A stretch of DNA of 64,000 nucleotides from Mycolicibacterium psychrotolerans (GCF_010729305.1 NZ_AP022574.1:4030001-4094000), one strand, 5' to 3'. Positions 10,410 to 24,057 are shown, numbered from the stretch's first letter. Program-made: numbers and translations. Notes: a model not told the origin generated them from the letters alone.

Positions 10410-11138
10410 CTAGTGGCCCATGCCCATGCCGCCGTCGACCGGGATCACCGCACCGGAGATGTAGCCGGCGTCCTCGGAAGCCAGGAAGCTGACCACGCCG
10501 GCGACCTCGGCGGCGGTGCCGACCCGCTTGGCGGGAATGAACTCCAACGCGCCCTTCTGGATTCGTTCGTCGAGTGCGCGGGTCATATCGGTGTCGATGT
10601 AGCCGGGAGCCACCACGTTGGCGGTGACACCGGCCTTGGACACCTCGCGGGCGATCGAGCGGGCCATGCCGATCAACCCCGCCTTGGAGGCGGCGTAGTT
10701 GGCTTGATTGCCGATGCCCCAGGTGCCCGAGACAGATCCGATGAAGATCATCCGGCCGAATCGGTTGCGCTGCATCGTGCGGGCGGCCCGCTGTGCCACC
10801 CGGAAGGCGCCGGTGAGGTTCGCGTCGATGACGGTCTGGAACTTCTCCTCGGTCATCCGCATGAGGAAGGCGTCGGCCGCCACACCCGCGTTGGACACCA
10901 GCACCTCGACCGCGCCCTGGTGCTCCTCGACCTGCTTGAACGCGCGGTCGACGGACTCGCTGTCGGTGACGTCGCACTCGACGCCGAACAGTCCGTCAGG
11001 GACGCCCGACCCGCGGTGGGTCACGGCAACCTTGTGCCCGTCGGCCGCGAGGCGCTGCGCGATGGCCAGACCGATACCCCGGTTGCCACCGGTCACCAGC
11101 ACCGAGCGGGACACGAATTCCGGCCGGGTCGAAGTCAT
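10410..11138 (-). CDS. fabG1: 3-oxoacyl-ACP reductase MabA/FabG1
   Basis: NADPH-dependent beta-ketoacyl-ACP reductase of FAS-II, a short-chain dehydrogenase of 242 residues from ATG 11138. The Rossmann motif is TGGNRGIGLAIAQRL, followed by LVSNAGV. The catalytic Ser sits in FIGSVSGTWG, and Tyr and Lys in NYAASKAG. The protein ends PVDGGMGMGH. A TTG at 11147 in the same frame would add three residues, but it overlaps the putative -10 box TAAGTT, so ATG 11138 is chosen. It is the first gene of fabG1-inhA-hemZ, with the promoter confined to the 47-base gap after the VWA gene. Confidence 0.95.
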   Translation of the reverse strand: MTSTRPEFVSRSVLVTGGNRGIGLAIAQRLAADGHKVAVTHRGSGVPDGLFGVECDVTDSESVDRAFKQVEEHQGAVEVLVSNAGVAADAFLMRMTEEKFQTVIDANLTGAFRVAQRAARTMQRNRFGRMIFIGSVSGTWGIGNQANYAASKAGLIGMARSIAREVSKAGVTANVVAPGYIDTDMTRALDERIQKGALEFIPAKRVGTAAEVAGVVSFLASEDAGYISGAVIPVDGGMGMGH

Positions 11139-11145
11139 GCCCGTC

Positions 11146-11151
11146 AACTTA
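11146..11151 (-). promoter_or_regulatory. Putative -10 box (TAAGTT) of the fabG1-inhA-hemZ operon
   Basis: TAAGTT on the minus strand is seven bases before ATG 11138. Upstream, TTGGTG and the overlapping GTGACA are possible -35 elements, at spacings of 19 and 16 bases. The arrangement predicts a very short or absent leader. Confidence 0.4.
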
Positions 11152-11185
11152 GTCGGTGCGGTCGGCTTGTCACCAAACGCCCCAC

Positions 11186-12193
11186 TCAGGTGGGCAGCCT
11201 GCGGTTGATCAGTAGCGCGGCCAGCGCGGCGCCGGCGAGTACGAGGGCGCCCAGCCGCAGCCAGCCCACGCTCGCATCTCCCTTGATGGTCTCGTAGCCG
11301 ATCTGTTCCTGCAGGTTGGTGAACACTTCCTTGAGCTGTTCGAGGCTCGACGCGGTGAACGCGTCGCCGCCGGACAGGTCGGCGATCTTCTTGAGCATCT
11401 CGTCGTCGACGGGCACGGGCTGACGCTGGTCGTTGATCTCGACGTAGCCGTAGGGCGTGCCGAACGACACCGTCGAGATCGGGACGCCCTGGTCCTTGGC
11501 GGTCCGCGCCGCGGTGTAGGCGCCCTTCGGGTTGTCCGGGTTCGACGGAACCGTCTCCTTGCCGTCGGACATCAGCACGACGCGCGCGGGCGGGGGTTCG
11601 TCCCCACCGCCGATGACGGCGCCGACGGTCGCGACCGCCTGCAGCGCGGTGAAGATGCCTTCACCGGTCGCGGTCCGGTCGGCCAGCTGCAGCTTGTCGA
11701 TCGCGTTCTTGGTCGCCTCTCGGTTGGTGGTCGGCGAGACGAGAACGGTGGCGGTACCGGCGTAGGAGATCAAGCCCAGGTTGATGCCGGGGGTCAGCTG
11801 GTCGGCGAACTGCTTGGCCGCCTCCTGGGCGGCCGCGAGCCGGTTGGGGGCGACGTCGGTGGCGCGCATGGACTGCGAGACGTCGATGACGAGCATCACC
11901 ACCGCGCGGTTGCGCGGGATACGCACGTCGTGGGTCGGTCCGGCCATCGCGACGGTGAAGAACGTCAGCGAGAGGATCAGCAGGATCGCGGGCAGGTGGC
12001 GCAACCGGCTGGGCCGCTTGGGCGCCACACTCTCGAGCAGCTCCATGTTGGCGAAGCGCAGCATCCGCCGCTGCCGGGACAGCTGCACCACGATGTAGAG
12101 CCCGATGAGACCGAGCACCACGAGGAAGAACAGAAAGAACCACGGGTGTTCGAAGCCCGACAGCGACATCGGTCCGAGCAACGGTAAAGTCAT
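11186..12193 (-). CDS. VWA-domain membrane protein (Rv1481-like)
   Basis: A 335-residue BatA-type protein. It has an N-terminal hydrophobic segment at about residues 15-38, a second at about 68-86, a von Willebrand A domain at about 95-300 and a C-terminal transmembrane helix (LGALVLAGAALAALLI). The metal-ion-dependent adhesion site is intact: DVSQS (DxSxS), a Thr in SPTTN and the Asp in LMSDGKE. It follows the MoxR and DUF58 genes, the standard MoxR-DUF58-VWA module thought to act in chaperone-like envelope maturation. The exact substrate is unknown. Confidence 0.9.
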   Translation of the reverse strand: MTLPLLGPMSLSGFEHPWFFLFFLVVLGLIGLYIVVQLSRQRRMLRFANMELLESVAPKRPSRLRHLPAILLILSLTFFTVAMAGPTHDVRIPRNRAVVMLVIDVSQSMRATDVAPNRLAAAQEAAKQFADQLTPGINLGLISYAGTATVLVSPTTNREATKNAIDKLQLADRTATGEGIFTALQAVATVGAVIGGGDEPPPARVVLMSDGKETVPSNPDNPKGAYTAARTAKDQGVPISTVSFGTPYGYVEINDQRQPVPVDDEMLKKIADLSGGDAFTASSLEQLKEVFTNLQEQIGYETIKGDASVGWLRLGALVLAGAALAALLINRRLPT

Positions 12194-12224
12194 GTCCTAC
12201 TTGTCTTTTCGTCGTTTCGTACGG

Positions 12225-13178
12225 CTACCGGGCCGCGAGGGCGCCGCGGCGCCGGCTCGCGACGAACCGCACCACATCGGCGATCCAGTCGCGGTCGGTG
12301 CGCAACGTCAGCAGCGGTGCGTCGCACCGGCGCAGCGTACGCGCCACATCGGCACGATGGGCTGCAGCGGCCTTCTCGAAATCGGTGCGCAGCTGTTCGT
12401 CGATGGTGAACTCACGGGTCCGGCCCGTCTCGGTGTCCTGCAGCACGACATCGCCGACCGGAGGCAGCTCGACGTCGCGCGGATCGAGGATCTCGATGCC
12501 GAGCACCTCGTGGCGTCCCGCGATGGCCCGCAGCGGGCGCATCCAGTTGATCGGCCCGAGGAAGTCGCTGATGATCACCGCCATGCCGCGGCGGCGCTCC
12601 GGCCTGCGCAGCGCGTCGATCGCCGCCGCCAGATCGCCGCGGACTCCGACCGGTGCGCGCGGGATGGTGGCGATCGCCCGTAGCAGCTCCTGCTCGTGCA
12701 TGCGACCCGAGAGGGCGGGCACGCGACGCGTCGTCTCGCCGTTGGAGATGATGGCGCCGATCCGATTGCCGCCGCCGCTGTTGAGGAACGCGATCGACGC
12801 CGCGGCGGCCACCGCGAGGTCCCGCTTCTCGCACCCGGTCGTGCCGAAGTCGAGGCTGGCGGACACGTCGACCACCAGCCAGGTCTCCAACTCGCGGTCG
12901 GCGATCATCTGCCGAACGTGCGGGTGGGTCGTGCGGGCGGTGACCGACCAGTCCATCCGGCGCACGTCGTCGCCGGGCTGATAGATCCGCGACTCCCCCG
13001 GTTCGGACCCCGGCCCCGGCAGCAGACCGAGGTGGTCGCCGTGGAGCACACCGTCGAGCTTGCGGCGGACCGTGAGCTCCAGCTTGCGCAGCGCCGCCGT
13101 CAGCGCCGGGTCGCGGATCTCCCCGCGCTTCATCGACGGCAGGTCGACGGTGCGGCCGGACGACGAAATGGGAGCCAC
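12225..13178 (-). CDS. DUF58 domain protein (Rv1480-like)
   Basis: A 317-residue protein with the DUF58 core: GLLPGPGSEPGESRIYQPGD, DDVRRMDWSVTART, and an LVVDVSASLDFG VWA-like strand. GTG 13178 is chosen because it lies four bases after the moxR stop (TGACCAGGTG) and gives the length of Rv1480. The larger frame beginning at 13256 runs back inside moxR. It is the middle gene of the MoxR-DUF58-VWA unit. Cytoplasmic or membrane-peripheral location is inferred from the lack of hydrophobic segments. Confidence 0.88.
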   Translation of the reverse strand: MAPISSSGRTVDLPSMKRGEIRDPALTAALRKLELTVRRKLDGVLHGDHLGLLPGPGSEPGESRIYQPGDDVRRMDWSVTARTTHPHVRQMIADRELETWLVVDVSASLDFGTTGCEKRDLAVAAAASIAFLNSGGGNRIGAIISNGETTRRVPALSGRMHEQELLRAIATIPRAPVGVRGDLAAAIDALRRPERRRGMAVIISDFLGPINWMRPLRAIAGRHEVLGIEILDPRDVELPPVGDVVLQDTETGRTREFTIDEQLRTDFEKAAAAHRADVARTLRRCDAPLLTLRTDRDWIADVVRFVASRRRGALAAR

Positions 13179-13182
13179 CTGG

Positions 13183-14346
<1,164 letters not shown>

Positions 14347-14398
14347 CAACGTTCCTTCCACATGCGCAGTACCTGCTGGTCTGTGCGGCGCCGGCCGA

Positions 14399-14424
14399 AG
14401 TTGACCGGACACCCGCCGTCAACT
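14399..14424. promoter_or_regulatory. Inverted repeat AGTTGAC-N12-GTCAACT upstream of moxR1
   Basis: A perfect 7-base inverted repeat with a 12-base spacer in the 131-base gap between moxR1 and ripB. It is centred about 65 bases before the moxR1 start. No known mycobacterial regulator motif was recognised, so a dimeric repressor or activator site is only an inference. The rest of the gap shows no other clear signal. Confidence 0.35.
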
Positions 14425-14477
14425 ATTCCAGGCGCCTCGGAATCCGTCGACGCCGCCCGAATTAACTCAGCCGCTAC

Positions 14478-15167
14478 TCAGGATTCGATGATGCGCGCCG
14501 CATAGGGCTGCATGCCCGAGGTCCGCACCGGACTCACGGTCACTTTGCCGGCGCTACCCGAGGCCTCGAGCATCTTGCCGCCGCCGAGGTACATCGCGAC
14601 GTGCTGGCTGCCGCCGGGACCCCAGAACAGCAGGTCGCCGCGCTTGGCCTGGGAGATGGGCACCTTGCGGCCGGTGTTGTACTGATCGCCGGAGTACTTC
14701 GGGATCAGCACACCGACTCCGGCGTACGAGAATTGGGTGAAGCCCGAACAGTCGTACCCGACGGTGTTGGCGCCCGAGTCGATGCCGCGGCTGGGTCCGG
14801 TGGGCTTGCCGCCGCCCCACGAGTACGGCACCCCCATCTGGCTGCCGCCGCGCCGGATGACGTACTCGATGGCCGCCGGCCCGCGGACGACGCCGGGCGC
14901 GACGCTGGTCGGGTCAGCGGGTGCAAGGCCGAGGCTCTGCAGGAACTTGTGCCCGAGGTTCATCGTGACCTGGGTGGCCTGCGCGGTGGCGGCCAGCGAC
15001 GCGTTGGCGATGGCGAGCGGATCACCGGGGGCGCCGGCGCTGATCAGTTTGGGCAGCGTGGGATCCCACTGCCCGGCCTCCGGCTGGGCAGTAGCGGGCG
15101 AGGCCGCGCCGATCAGCACCGCGACCGCGGCGGCGAGCGAGACGACAAGGCGACGCAGCGTGATCAC
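14478..15167 (-). CDS. ripB: NlpC/P60 peptidoglycan endopeptidase RipB
   Basis: Secreted D,L-endopeptidase that cleaves the D-Glu-meso-DAP bond of peptidoglycan stems. The 229-residue protein begins with a signal peptide (RRLVVSLAAAVAVLIGAASP, cut near ATA/TAQ) and ends with an NlpC/P60 domain. Catalytic residues are Cys140 (YDCSG), His189 (SQHVAMY) and Glu201. GTG 15167 overlaps the ripA stop as GTGA; a GTG one codon upstream is equally possible. The longer open frame to 15761 is merely another frame of ripA. It lacks the coiled coil of RipA. Confidence 0.93.
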   Translation of the reverse strand: MITLRRLVVSLAAAVAVLIGAASPATAQPEAGQWDPTLPKLISAGAPGDPLAIANASLAATAQATQVTMNLGHKFLQSLGLAPADPTSVAPGVVRGPAAIEYVIRRGGSQMGVPYSWGGGKPTGPSRGIDSGANTVGYDCSGFTQFSYAGVGVLIPKYSGDQYNTGRKVPISQAKRGDLLFWGPGGSQHVAMYLGGGKMLEASGSAGKVTVSPVRTSGMQPYAARIIES

Positions 15168-16564
15168 CACTCGATCATTCGGGTCACGAACGGCGTCATG
15201 CCGCTGGTACGCACCGGGGAGATCTTGACCACCGAACCGGTGTAGGGGGCCTCCAGCATCTGCCCGTTGCCGAGGTACATCGCGACGTGCTGGCTGGCGT
15301 TGGGGCCGTAGAAGATCATGTCGCCGCGCCGCATCTGCGCCGACGGCACCTTGCGCCCGGCGTTGTACTGCGAGCCCGAGTAGTGGTCGAGCTTGATGCC
15401 GACGCCGGCGAACATGTACAGCATCAGGCCCGAGCAGTCGAAGCCCACCGTGCCCGCGCCGGAGTCGATGCCGCGGCTCGGACCCGCGGCGTTGCCACCG
15501 CCCCAAGAGTAGGGCACACCCAACTGCGACATGCCGCGCTTGATCACGTACTCCGTGGCCTGCGGGCCGTTCGCGACGGGGATCGCGCCGTTCGTGATAC
15601 CCGTCGGGGTCGGCAGCAGGCCGATGCTCTGCAGGAACTTGCGGCCGAGGTTCTGGGTCACCTCCACCGAGGTGGTGATGATCTTCAGGACCGCGTTGAT
15701 GATCTGGATCGGGTCGCCGGAGACGAACGCGCTCGGGATCTGGGGCAGGGTCATGTCCCATGCGGTGTCGCGGTTGCCGGTACTGGGGTCGACATCCCAG
15801 TTCGGGTTGGCGCCCGACGGTGCCGGCTTGGCTCCCGCCCCTGCCGACCCGCCACCCGCGGCGGGCGACGACGGCGCCGAAAGCACTTGCGCCTGCTGGA
15901 GTTTCGCCTGGGCCTGGGCCCGCTCGGCGGTGAGTCGGTCGAGCTCGCTCTGCTGATCCTTGAAGGTCTGCTGGGCGTTGGTCAGTGCGTCGACCGCGCT
16001 GCGCTGGCTCGTCTCGGCGGCCTTGACCGCATCGTCGGCCTGCTGCTTGGCCAACCGCGCGGCAGACTCCTTGTTCACCTGCTCGGTGCGGGCCCGCGCC
16101 AGATCGGTCATGACTTTCTGGGAGCTCAGCGACAGCGCCTGCCCGGTGGCCGCGGTGTTGAGGATGTCGGCCGGATCCTTGGCGGTCAGGTAGGAACTCG
16201 ACGGGCCGTTGACGTACATCGCGGCGGCGAATTCGTTGAAGCGGCCCTGCGCGGCGTCGATTGCCGCGTCGGCCTCTTTGACCCCGACCGCGCTGGCGTC
16301 GACCTGCTGCTGCGCCTTCTCGGCGTTCTCGCGTGCGGTGGCCACATCGAGGATCGCCTTGTTCACGCTCTCCTGCTGCGTCTGGATCGCCGCGCCGAGA
16401 TCTTGCAGCTTCTGGTTGACGTTGGCCACCTCGGTGACGAGTTGGGCCAGGTCACCGTTGCCGGGTTGCGCTTGGGCGAGGTGCGGCGTCGTCATCACCA
16501 TGCCGAACGCCAGCGACACCGCGCACAACCGGGTGGCGGGCGCGCCGCCAAGGGGGCGTCTCAT
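15164..16564 (-). CDS. ripA: NlpC/P60 peptidoglycan endopeptidase RipA
   Basis: Septal peptidoglycan hydrolase needed for daughter-cell separation; partners RpfB, and PBPs in other mycobacteria. It has 466 residues: a signal peptide at about 1-32 (ending HLAQAQP), a long coiled coil at about 38-230 that autoinhibits and localises the enzyme, a Pro/Ala/Ser linker, and the NlpC/P60 domain. Cys377, His426 and Glu438 form the catalytic triad, each exactly six below the M. tuberculosis numbering. ATG 16564 starts the ripA-ripB operon. The upstream 180 bases are unusually AT-rich and contain a palindrome. Confidence 0.95.
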   Translation of the reverse strand: MRRPLGGAPATRLCAVSLAFGMVMTTPHLAQAQPGNGDLAQLVTEVANVNQKLQDLGAAIQTQQESVNKAILDVATARENAEKAQQQVDASAVGVKEADAAIDAAQGRFNEFAAAMYVNGPSSSYLTAKDPADILNTAATGQALSLSSQKVMTDLARARTEQVNKESAARLAKQQADDAVKAAETSQRSAVDALTNAQQTFKDQQSELDRLTAERAQAQAKLQQAQVLSAPSSPAAGGGSAGAGAKPAPSGANPNWDVDPSTGNRDTAWDMTLPQIPSAFVSGDPIQIINAVLKIITTSVEVTQNLGRKFLQSIGLLPTPTGITNGAIPVANGPQATEYVIKRGMSQLGVPYSWGGGNAAGPSRGIDSGAGTVGFDCSGLMLYMFAGVGIKLDHYSGSQYNAGRKVPSAQMRRGDMIFYGPNASQHVAMYLGNGQMLEAPYTGSVVKISPVRTSGMTPFVTRMIEW

Positions 16565-16655
16565 TCGACTCAGGTCTCCTCAGGCTTTGCGCAGAAGTCA
16601 CACAATGCACAACTGCAACTACAGGCACCGATTGCACCGTACGTCACATCTGACG

Positions 16656-16670
16656 CTAAAGAAACTTTAG
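16656..16670. promoter_or_regulatory. Palindrome CTAAAG-AAA-CTTTAG in the AT-rich ripA upstream region
   Basis: A perfect 6-base inverted repeat with a 3-base spacer, 92 bases upstream of the ripA ATG. It lies in a low-GC stretch (about 16610-16740) quite unlike the surrounding genes. GTCACA at 16597-16602 and 16644-16649 could be MtrA-type half sites, since ripA is an MtrA target in M. tuberculosis. That assignment is inference only. Confidence 0.35.
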
Positions 16671-16748
16671 CCACAAATTACAACAATGTAATTGCAATGG
16701 GCGTTATCAAACAGTGATGTTTGAATTAACGCGTGAGGCGGCTATTCC

Positions 16749-17288
16749 TCAATCGCTGCTGGTGGAGGCTGCGCTGGAGTCGGTCGACCGTTTGCCGTAT
16801 TTCTGCAGCATGCGGGTCGCGACAGCGGCGATCAGCACCAGGAATACGAGCACAATCGTGAATGCTGTCCACGAAAAGTGCGGAGTGGTCAGCTCCCCCA
16901 GGAAATTCTTCGACGACTGCACCGGATCGCCGGTTCGGGCCAGGTCCTGGCCCGCCTCCAGCGTCGACCGGTCGAGCTGCGGACCGTAGGTGCCGGCGAA
17001 GGAGGGACTGAGCGCCAGCACCGTGGATCCGGGGTTCGCAGCACCGACGACGGTGGCGATGTCGCGCAGCGGGGTGTCGATCGGCGGGTTGTTCGCGATG
17101 ACGACGATCTTGAGGTCGATGCCCTGTTGCTTCGCGTCTTCGACGACCTCGCGCAGCGCCGGCACGTCCGCCTGATCGGCGGGCGGCACGCTGATGCCGT
17201 CGTCCTTGACGTCGGCCTGAACCTGATCCATGTCGATCTCCGGCGGTATGTACGCCGGCAGGAACGGAATCACCTGCGGTCCGGTCAC
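16749..17288 (-). CDS. Rv1476-family membrane protein
   Basis: A 179-residue conserved actinobacterial protein of unknown function. The N-terminal domain (about residues 1-125) is alpha/beta with DLKIVVIANNPPIDTPLRDI, recalling TPM-like domains. A transmembrane helix near the C-terminus (FSWTAFTIVLVFLVLIAAVA) is followed by a short Ser/Thr-rich tail, so most of the protein is probably extracytoplasmic or cytoplasmic with one anchor. GTG 17288 is preferred because TACCGT lies six bases upstream. Its position between acn and ripA is the same as in M. tuberculosis. Confidence 0.8.
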   Translation of the reverse strand: MTGPQVIPFLPAYIPPEIDMDQVQADVKDDGISVPPADQADVPALREVVEDAKQQGIDLKIVVIANNPPIDTPLRDIATVVGAANPGSTVLALSPSFAGTYGPQLDRSTLEAGQDLARTGDPVQSSKNFLGELTTPHFSWTAFTIVLVFLVLIAAVATRMLQKYGKRSTDSSAASTSSD

Positions 17289-17294
17289 ACGAGC

Positions 17295-17300
17295 ACGGTA
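17295..17300 (-). promoter_or_regulatory. Putative -10 box (TACCGT) for the Rv1476-like gene
   Basis: TACCGT on the minus strand is followed by six bases and GTG 17288, with no ribosome binding site. It predicts a leaderless mRNA and decides the start codon. Confidence 0.45.
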
Positions 17301-17367
17301 CGCGACCCCCGAGGGTGGCGTAGCGCGCACACACCGACAAGACTGGAGGCCACCGTGGGATTCAATA

Positions 17368-17383
17368 CAGGACAAGCGTACTG
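17368..17383. promoter_or_regulatory. AcnR operator upstream of acn
   Basis: CAGGACAAGCGTACTG matches at every defined position the 16-base AcnR consensus CAGNACNNNCGTACTG established in Corynebacterium glutamicum. It overlaps a putative -10 box TACTGT at 17379-17384, so AcnR binding should block transcription of acn. The acnR gene itself follows acn by five bases, making an autoregulated unit. Confidence 0.85.
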
Positions 17384-17384
17384 T
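17379..17384 (+). promoter_or_regulatory. Putative -10 box (TACTGT) of acn-acnR
   Basis: TANNNT-type hexamer inside the AcnR operator. It predicts a transcription start near 17391 and a leader of about 50 bases. Confidence 0.4.
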
Positions 17385-17443
17385 TAAGGTGACAAACGCC
17401 GCCGACACAGCCCGTCGCGGCGATGATCAAGCCGGGAGTTGAT

Positions 17444-20257
<2,814 letters not shown>

Positions 20258-20262
20258 CAGCC

Positions 20263-20826
20263 ATGCCGAGGGTGACCGACGATCATCTGGCGGCGCGCCG
20301 TCGTCAGATTCTCGACGGCGCCCGGCGGTGCTTCGCCGAGTACGGATACGACAGGGCAACCGTGCGGCGGCTCGAGCAGACGATCGGGCTCTCGCGCGGC
20401 GCCATCTTCCATCACTTCCGCGACAAGGACACGCTGTTCTTCGAACTGGCGCGTGAGGACGCGGAGCGGATGGCCGATGTGGCGGCGCGCGAGGGCTTGA
20501 TCCAGGTGATGCGGGACATGCTGGCCGCACCCGATCAATTCGATTGGCTGGCAACGCGGTTGGAGATCGCTCGCAAACTGCGCAACGATCCGGCCTTCAG
20601 CCGCGGCTGGTCGGAACGGTCAGCGGAGTTGACCGCGGCCACCGCGGAACGGCTGCGCCGCCAGAAGCAGGCCGGACGCCTGCGTGACGACGTGCCCGGC
20701 GAGGTGCTGCGGACCTATCTGGAACTGGTGCTGGACGGGCTGGTCGCACGGCTCGCCTCCGGCGACGACCCCGAACGGCTCGGGGCCGTCCTGGATCTGG
20801 TCGAGGATTCCGTCCGTCAGCGCTGA
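20263..20826 (+). CDS. acnR: TetR-family repressor of aconitase, AcnR
   Basis: A 187-residue TetR regulator. The N-terminal helix-turn-helix spans about residues 10-57 with AARRRQILDGARRCFAEYGY and GLSRGAIFHHFRDKDTLFFE. The C-terminal helical domain would bind citrate-type ligands and metal, as in corynebacterial AcnR. It starts five bases after the acn stop, the conserved acn-acnR arrangement, and the matching operator precedes acn. Its stop overlaps the convergent small HTH gene by 10 bases. Confidence 0.92.
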   Translation: MPRVTDDHLAARRRQILDGARRCFAEYGYDRATVRRLEQTIGLSRGAIFHHFRDKDTLFFELAREDAERMADVAAREGLIQVMRDMLAAPDQFDWLATRLEIARKLRNDPAFSRGWSERSAELTAATAERLRRQKQAGRLRDDVPGEVLRTYLELVLDGLVARLASGDDPERLGAVLDLVEDSVRQR

Positions 20827-21014
20827 GTCACCCGTCTGCGGTGATTGGGCCCGCCGCGGCTGCGCATCGTCGCACCCGCTTCCCGCAGCATGCTGTGCAC
20901 CGAACCGTAGGAGTGGCCGGTCGTGGCCACCAGGGTCCGAATGCTGGCTCCCCCCTCGTAGGCGCTGCGGAGCTCGGTGATGAGCTGATCCCTGTCTTTG
21001 CCGTTCTTCTTCAT
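20817..21014 (-). CDS. Small HTH protein (Rv1473A-like)
   Basis: A 65-residue basic protein with a helix-turn-helix region RTLVATTGHSYGSVHSMLRE at about residues 26-45, of the type found in actinobacterial helix-turn-helix mini-regulators. M. tuberculosis has a similar gene, Rv1473A, at the same place. ATG 21014 has GGGAGG six bases upstream. It overlaps the end of acnR convergently by 10 bases. The target is unknown; it may simply be an autonomous DNA-binding domain. Confidence 0.82.
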   Translation of the reverse strand: MKKNGKDRDQLITELRSAYEGGASIRTLVATTGHSYGSVHSMLREAGATMRSRGGPNHRRRVTQR

Positions 21015-21073
21015 TGACGCCCTCCCGCGCTGTGCAGGACCCGCATACCCAGCGCCGGAAGCGTTGAACCCGA

Positions 21074-22702
<1,629 letters not shown>

Positions 22703-22795
22703 GCTGAAGCTCCTGAGAAGAACGAGGGCATGGCGAAACCCCATACCGCGGCTGACCTCAAAGGCTAGGGCAGCGGCGGCCCTGTGGCCAATCGG

Positions 22796-23617
22796 TTATT
22801 TGTCGTCGGTGAACAGCGCTGCGCGGTTCTCCTTACGGGCCGCGACGGCTTCCTCGAAGTTGCTGGTCAGCAGCCGTACGTAGAGCTGGCCGAGGCCTTC
22901 GGCCTGCATGTGGGCTTCCAGCGAGCCGGCATCGAGCCCACTCCACAGCGTGCGTTTGGTCAGCTCGGTTCCCGGCCGGGAGAACGCCGCGATCCGTTCG
23001 GCGATGTCGTAGCAGGCGTCGAGCAGCTCCTCGGCCGGGACCTGACGTGACACCAGACCGATGCGCTCGGCCTCCTCGGCGCTGACGTCGCGGCCGGTGA
23101 GCATGATCTCGAAGGCCCGCGAGGAACCGATCGCCCGCGGCAGCAGATAACTGAGGCCCAGTTCACTGGCGGTGAGGCCGTTGTTGATACCGGCGGCCCG
23201 GAAGTAGGCGTCGGCCGAGGCGACGCGGATGTCGGCCGCGAGTGCCAGGCACAGGCCCCCGCCGATGGCGGCGCCGTTGACGGCCGCGATCACCGGTTGG
23301 TGCATCTTGCGCAGGCCCAGGATGACGTCGTCGAGCACTTCCATCGAGCGCAGCCCGAACGTCGGGCGGGTCAGCCCGTCGACGTGCGGCACGGATCCGG
23401 CGGACTTGTGGTCGGCGCCGGAGGAGAAGCCGCGACCGGCCCCGGTGAGCACGACCGCGCGCACGTCGTTGTCGTAGGTGATCTCCTGCAGCGCGGCCCG
23501 CAGCGGCACCATGACGTCGAAGGCCATGGAGTTCATCCGCTCGGGGCGGTTCAGCGTCACCAGCGCCACGTGCGGCCGGGGCTTGTCGACGAGGACGAAC
23601 TGTTCGCGCGCGCTCAC
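22796..23617 (-). CDS. echA12: Enoyl-CoA hydratase/isomerase EchA12
   Basis: Crotonase-fold protein of 273 residues. The oxyanion-hole segments are VLTGAGRGFSSGADHKSAG and VNGAAIGGGLCLALAADIR. Ligand specificity is unknown; the catalytic Glu pair of classical hydratases is not obvious, so a different crotonase reaction is possible. The M. tuberculosis homologue, Rv1472, has been linked to the membrane and to thioredoxin TrxB1. The thioredoxin gene is directly upstream here too. The start GTG 23617 lacks a ribosome binding site but has TAACGT six bases upstream. Confidence 0.88.
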   Translation of the reverse strand: MSAREQFVLVDKPRPHVALVTLNRPERMNSMAFDVMVPLRAALQEITYDNDVRAVVLTGAGRGFSSGADHKSAGSVPHVDGLTRPTFGLRSMEVLDDVILGLRKMHQPVIAAVNGAAIGGGLCLALAADIRVASADAYFRAAGINNGLTASELGLSYLLPRAIGSSRAFEIMLTGRDVSAEEAERIGLVSRQVPAEELLDACYDIAERIAAFSRPGTELTKRTLWSGLDAGSLEAHMQAEGLGQLYVRLLTSNFEEAVAARKENRAALFTDDK

Positions 23618-23623
23618 GCCTGC

Positions 23624-23629
23624 ACGTTA
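23624..23629 (-). promoter_or_regulatory. Putative -10 box (TAACGT) for echA12
   Basis: TAACGT on the minus strand, six bases before GTG 23617, fits a leaderless promoter located between the thioredoxin stop and echA12. Confidence 0.4.
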
Positions 23630-23649
23630 TCGGGCGCGCGAACCGGGCG

Positions 23650-24012
23650 TCAGCCCTGGTTGTCGTCCTGTGCGGCGATCGCCGCGTCGATGTCGAACTC
23701 CTTGACCTTCTGCACGAGGTCTTCCAGCGCGGCGGGCGGCAGGGCGCCGGCCTGGTTGAACACCAGCTTGCCCTTCTTGAACGCCATCAGCGTGGGGATG
23801 GAGCGGATGTCCGCCGCGGCGGCGAGCTGCTGCTCGGCCTCGGTGTCGACCTTGGCGTACACGACGTCGGGATGCTTCTCCGACGACGCCTTGAAGGTCG
23901 GGGCGAACGCCCGGCACGGCCCGCACCACGACGCCCAGAAATCGACCAGCACGATCTCGTTGTCGTTGATGGTGGTGTTGAACTCTTCGGCGGTGATGTC
24001 TTTCGTAGCCAC
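23650..24012 (-). CDS. trxB1: Thioredoxin
   Basis: A 120-residue thioredoxin with the redox motif WCGPC (Cys30, Cys33) and the cis-Pro loop RSIPTLMAF. It is a general protein-disulfide reductant in the cytoplasm. The start is GTG 24012 with GAGGAA three bases upstream. The C-terminal extension (EFDIDAAIAAQDDNQG) is acidic and longer than in E. coli TrxA. The echA12 gene follows on the same strand and the flavodoxin-like gene precedes it. The position matches Rv1471. Confidence 0.92.
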   Translation of the reverse strand: MATKDITAEEFNTTINDNEIVLVDFWASWCGPCRAFAPTFKASSEKHPDVVYAKVDTEAEQQLAAAADIRSIPTLMAFKKGKLVFNQAGALPPAALEDLVQKVKEFDIDAAIAAQDDNQG

Positions 24013-24057
24013 GATTTCCTCAACGTGTCGTGCGGTACGGGTGTTCCCGTCGGCGGA

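Noticed and set aside
14478..15761. Apparent 427-residue fusion of ripB with an upstream segment
   Set aside because: The N-terminal part is an out-of-frame reading of ripA; a signal peptide and GTGA overlap mark the real ripB start at 15167.
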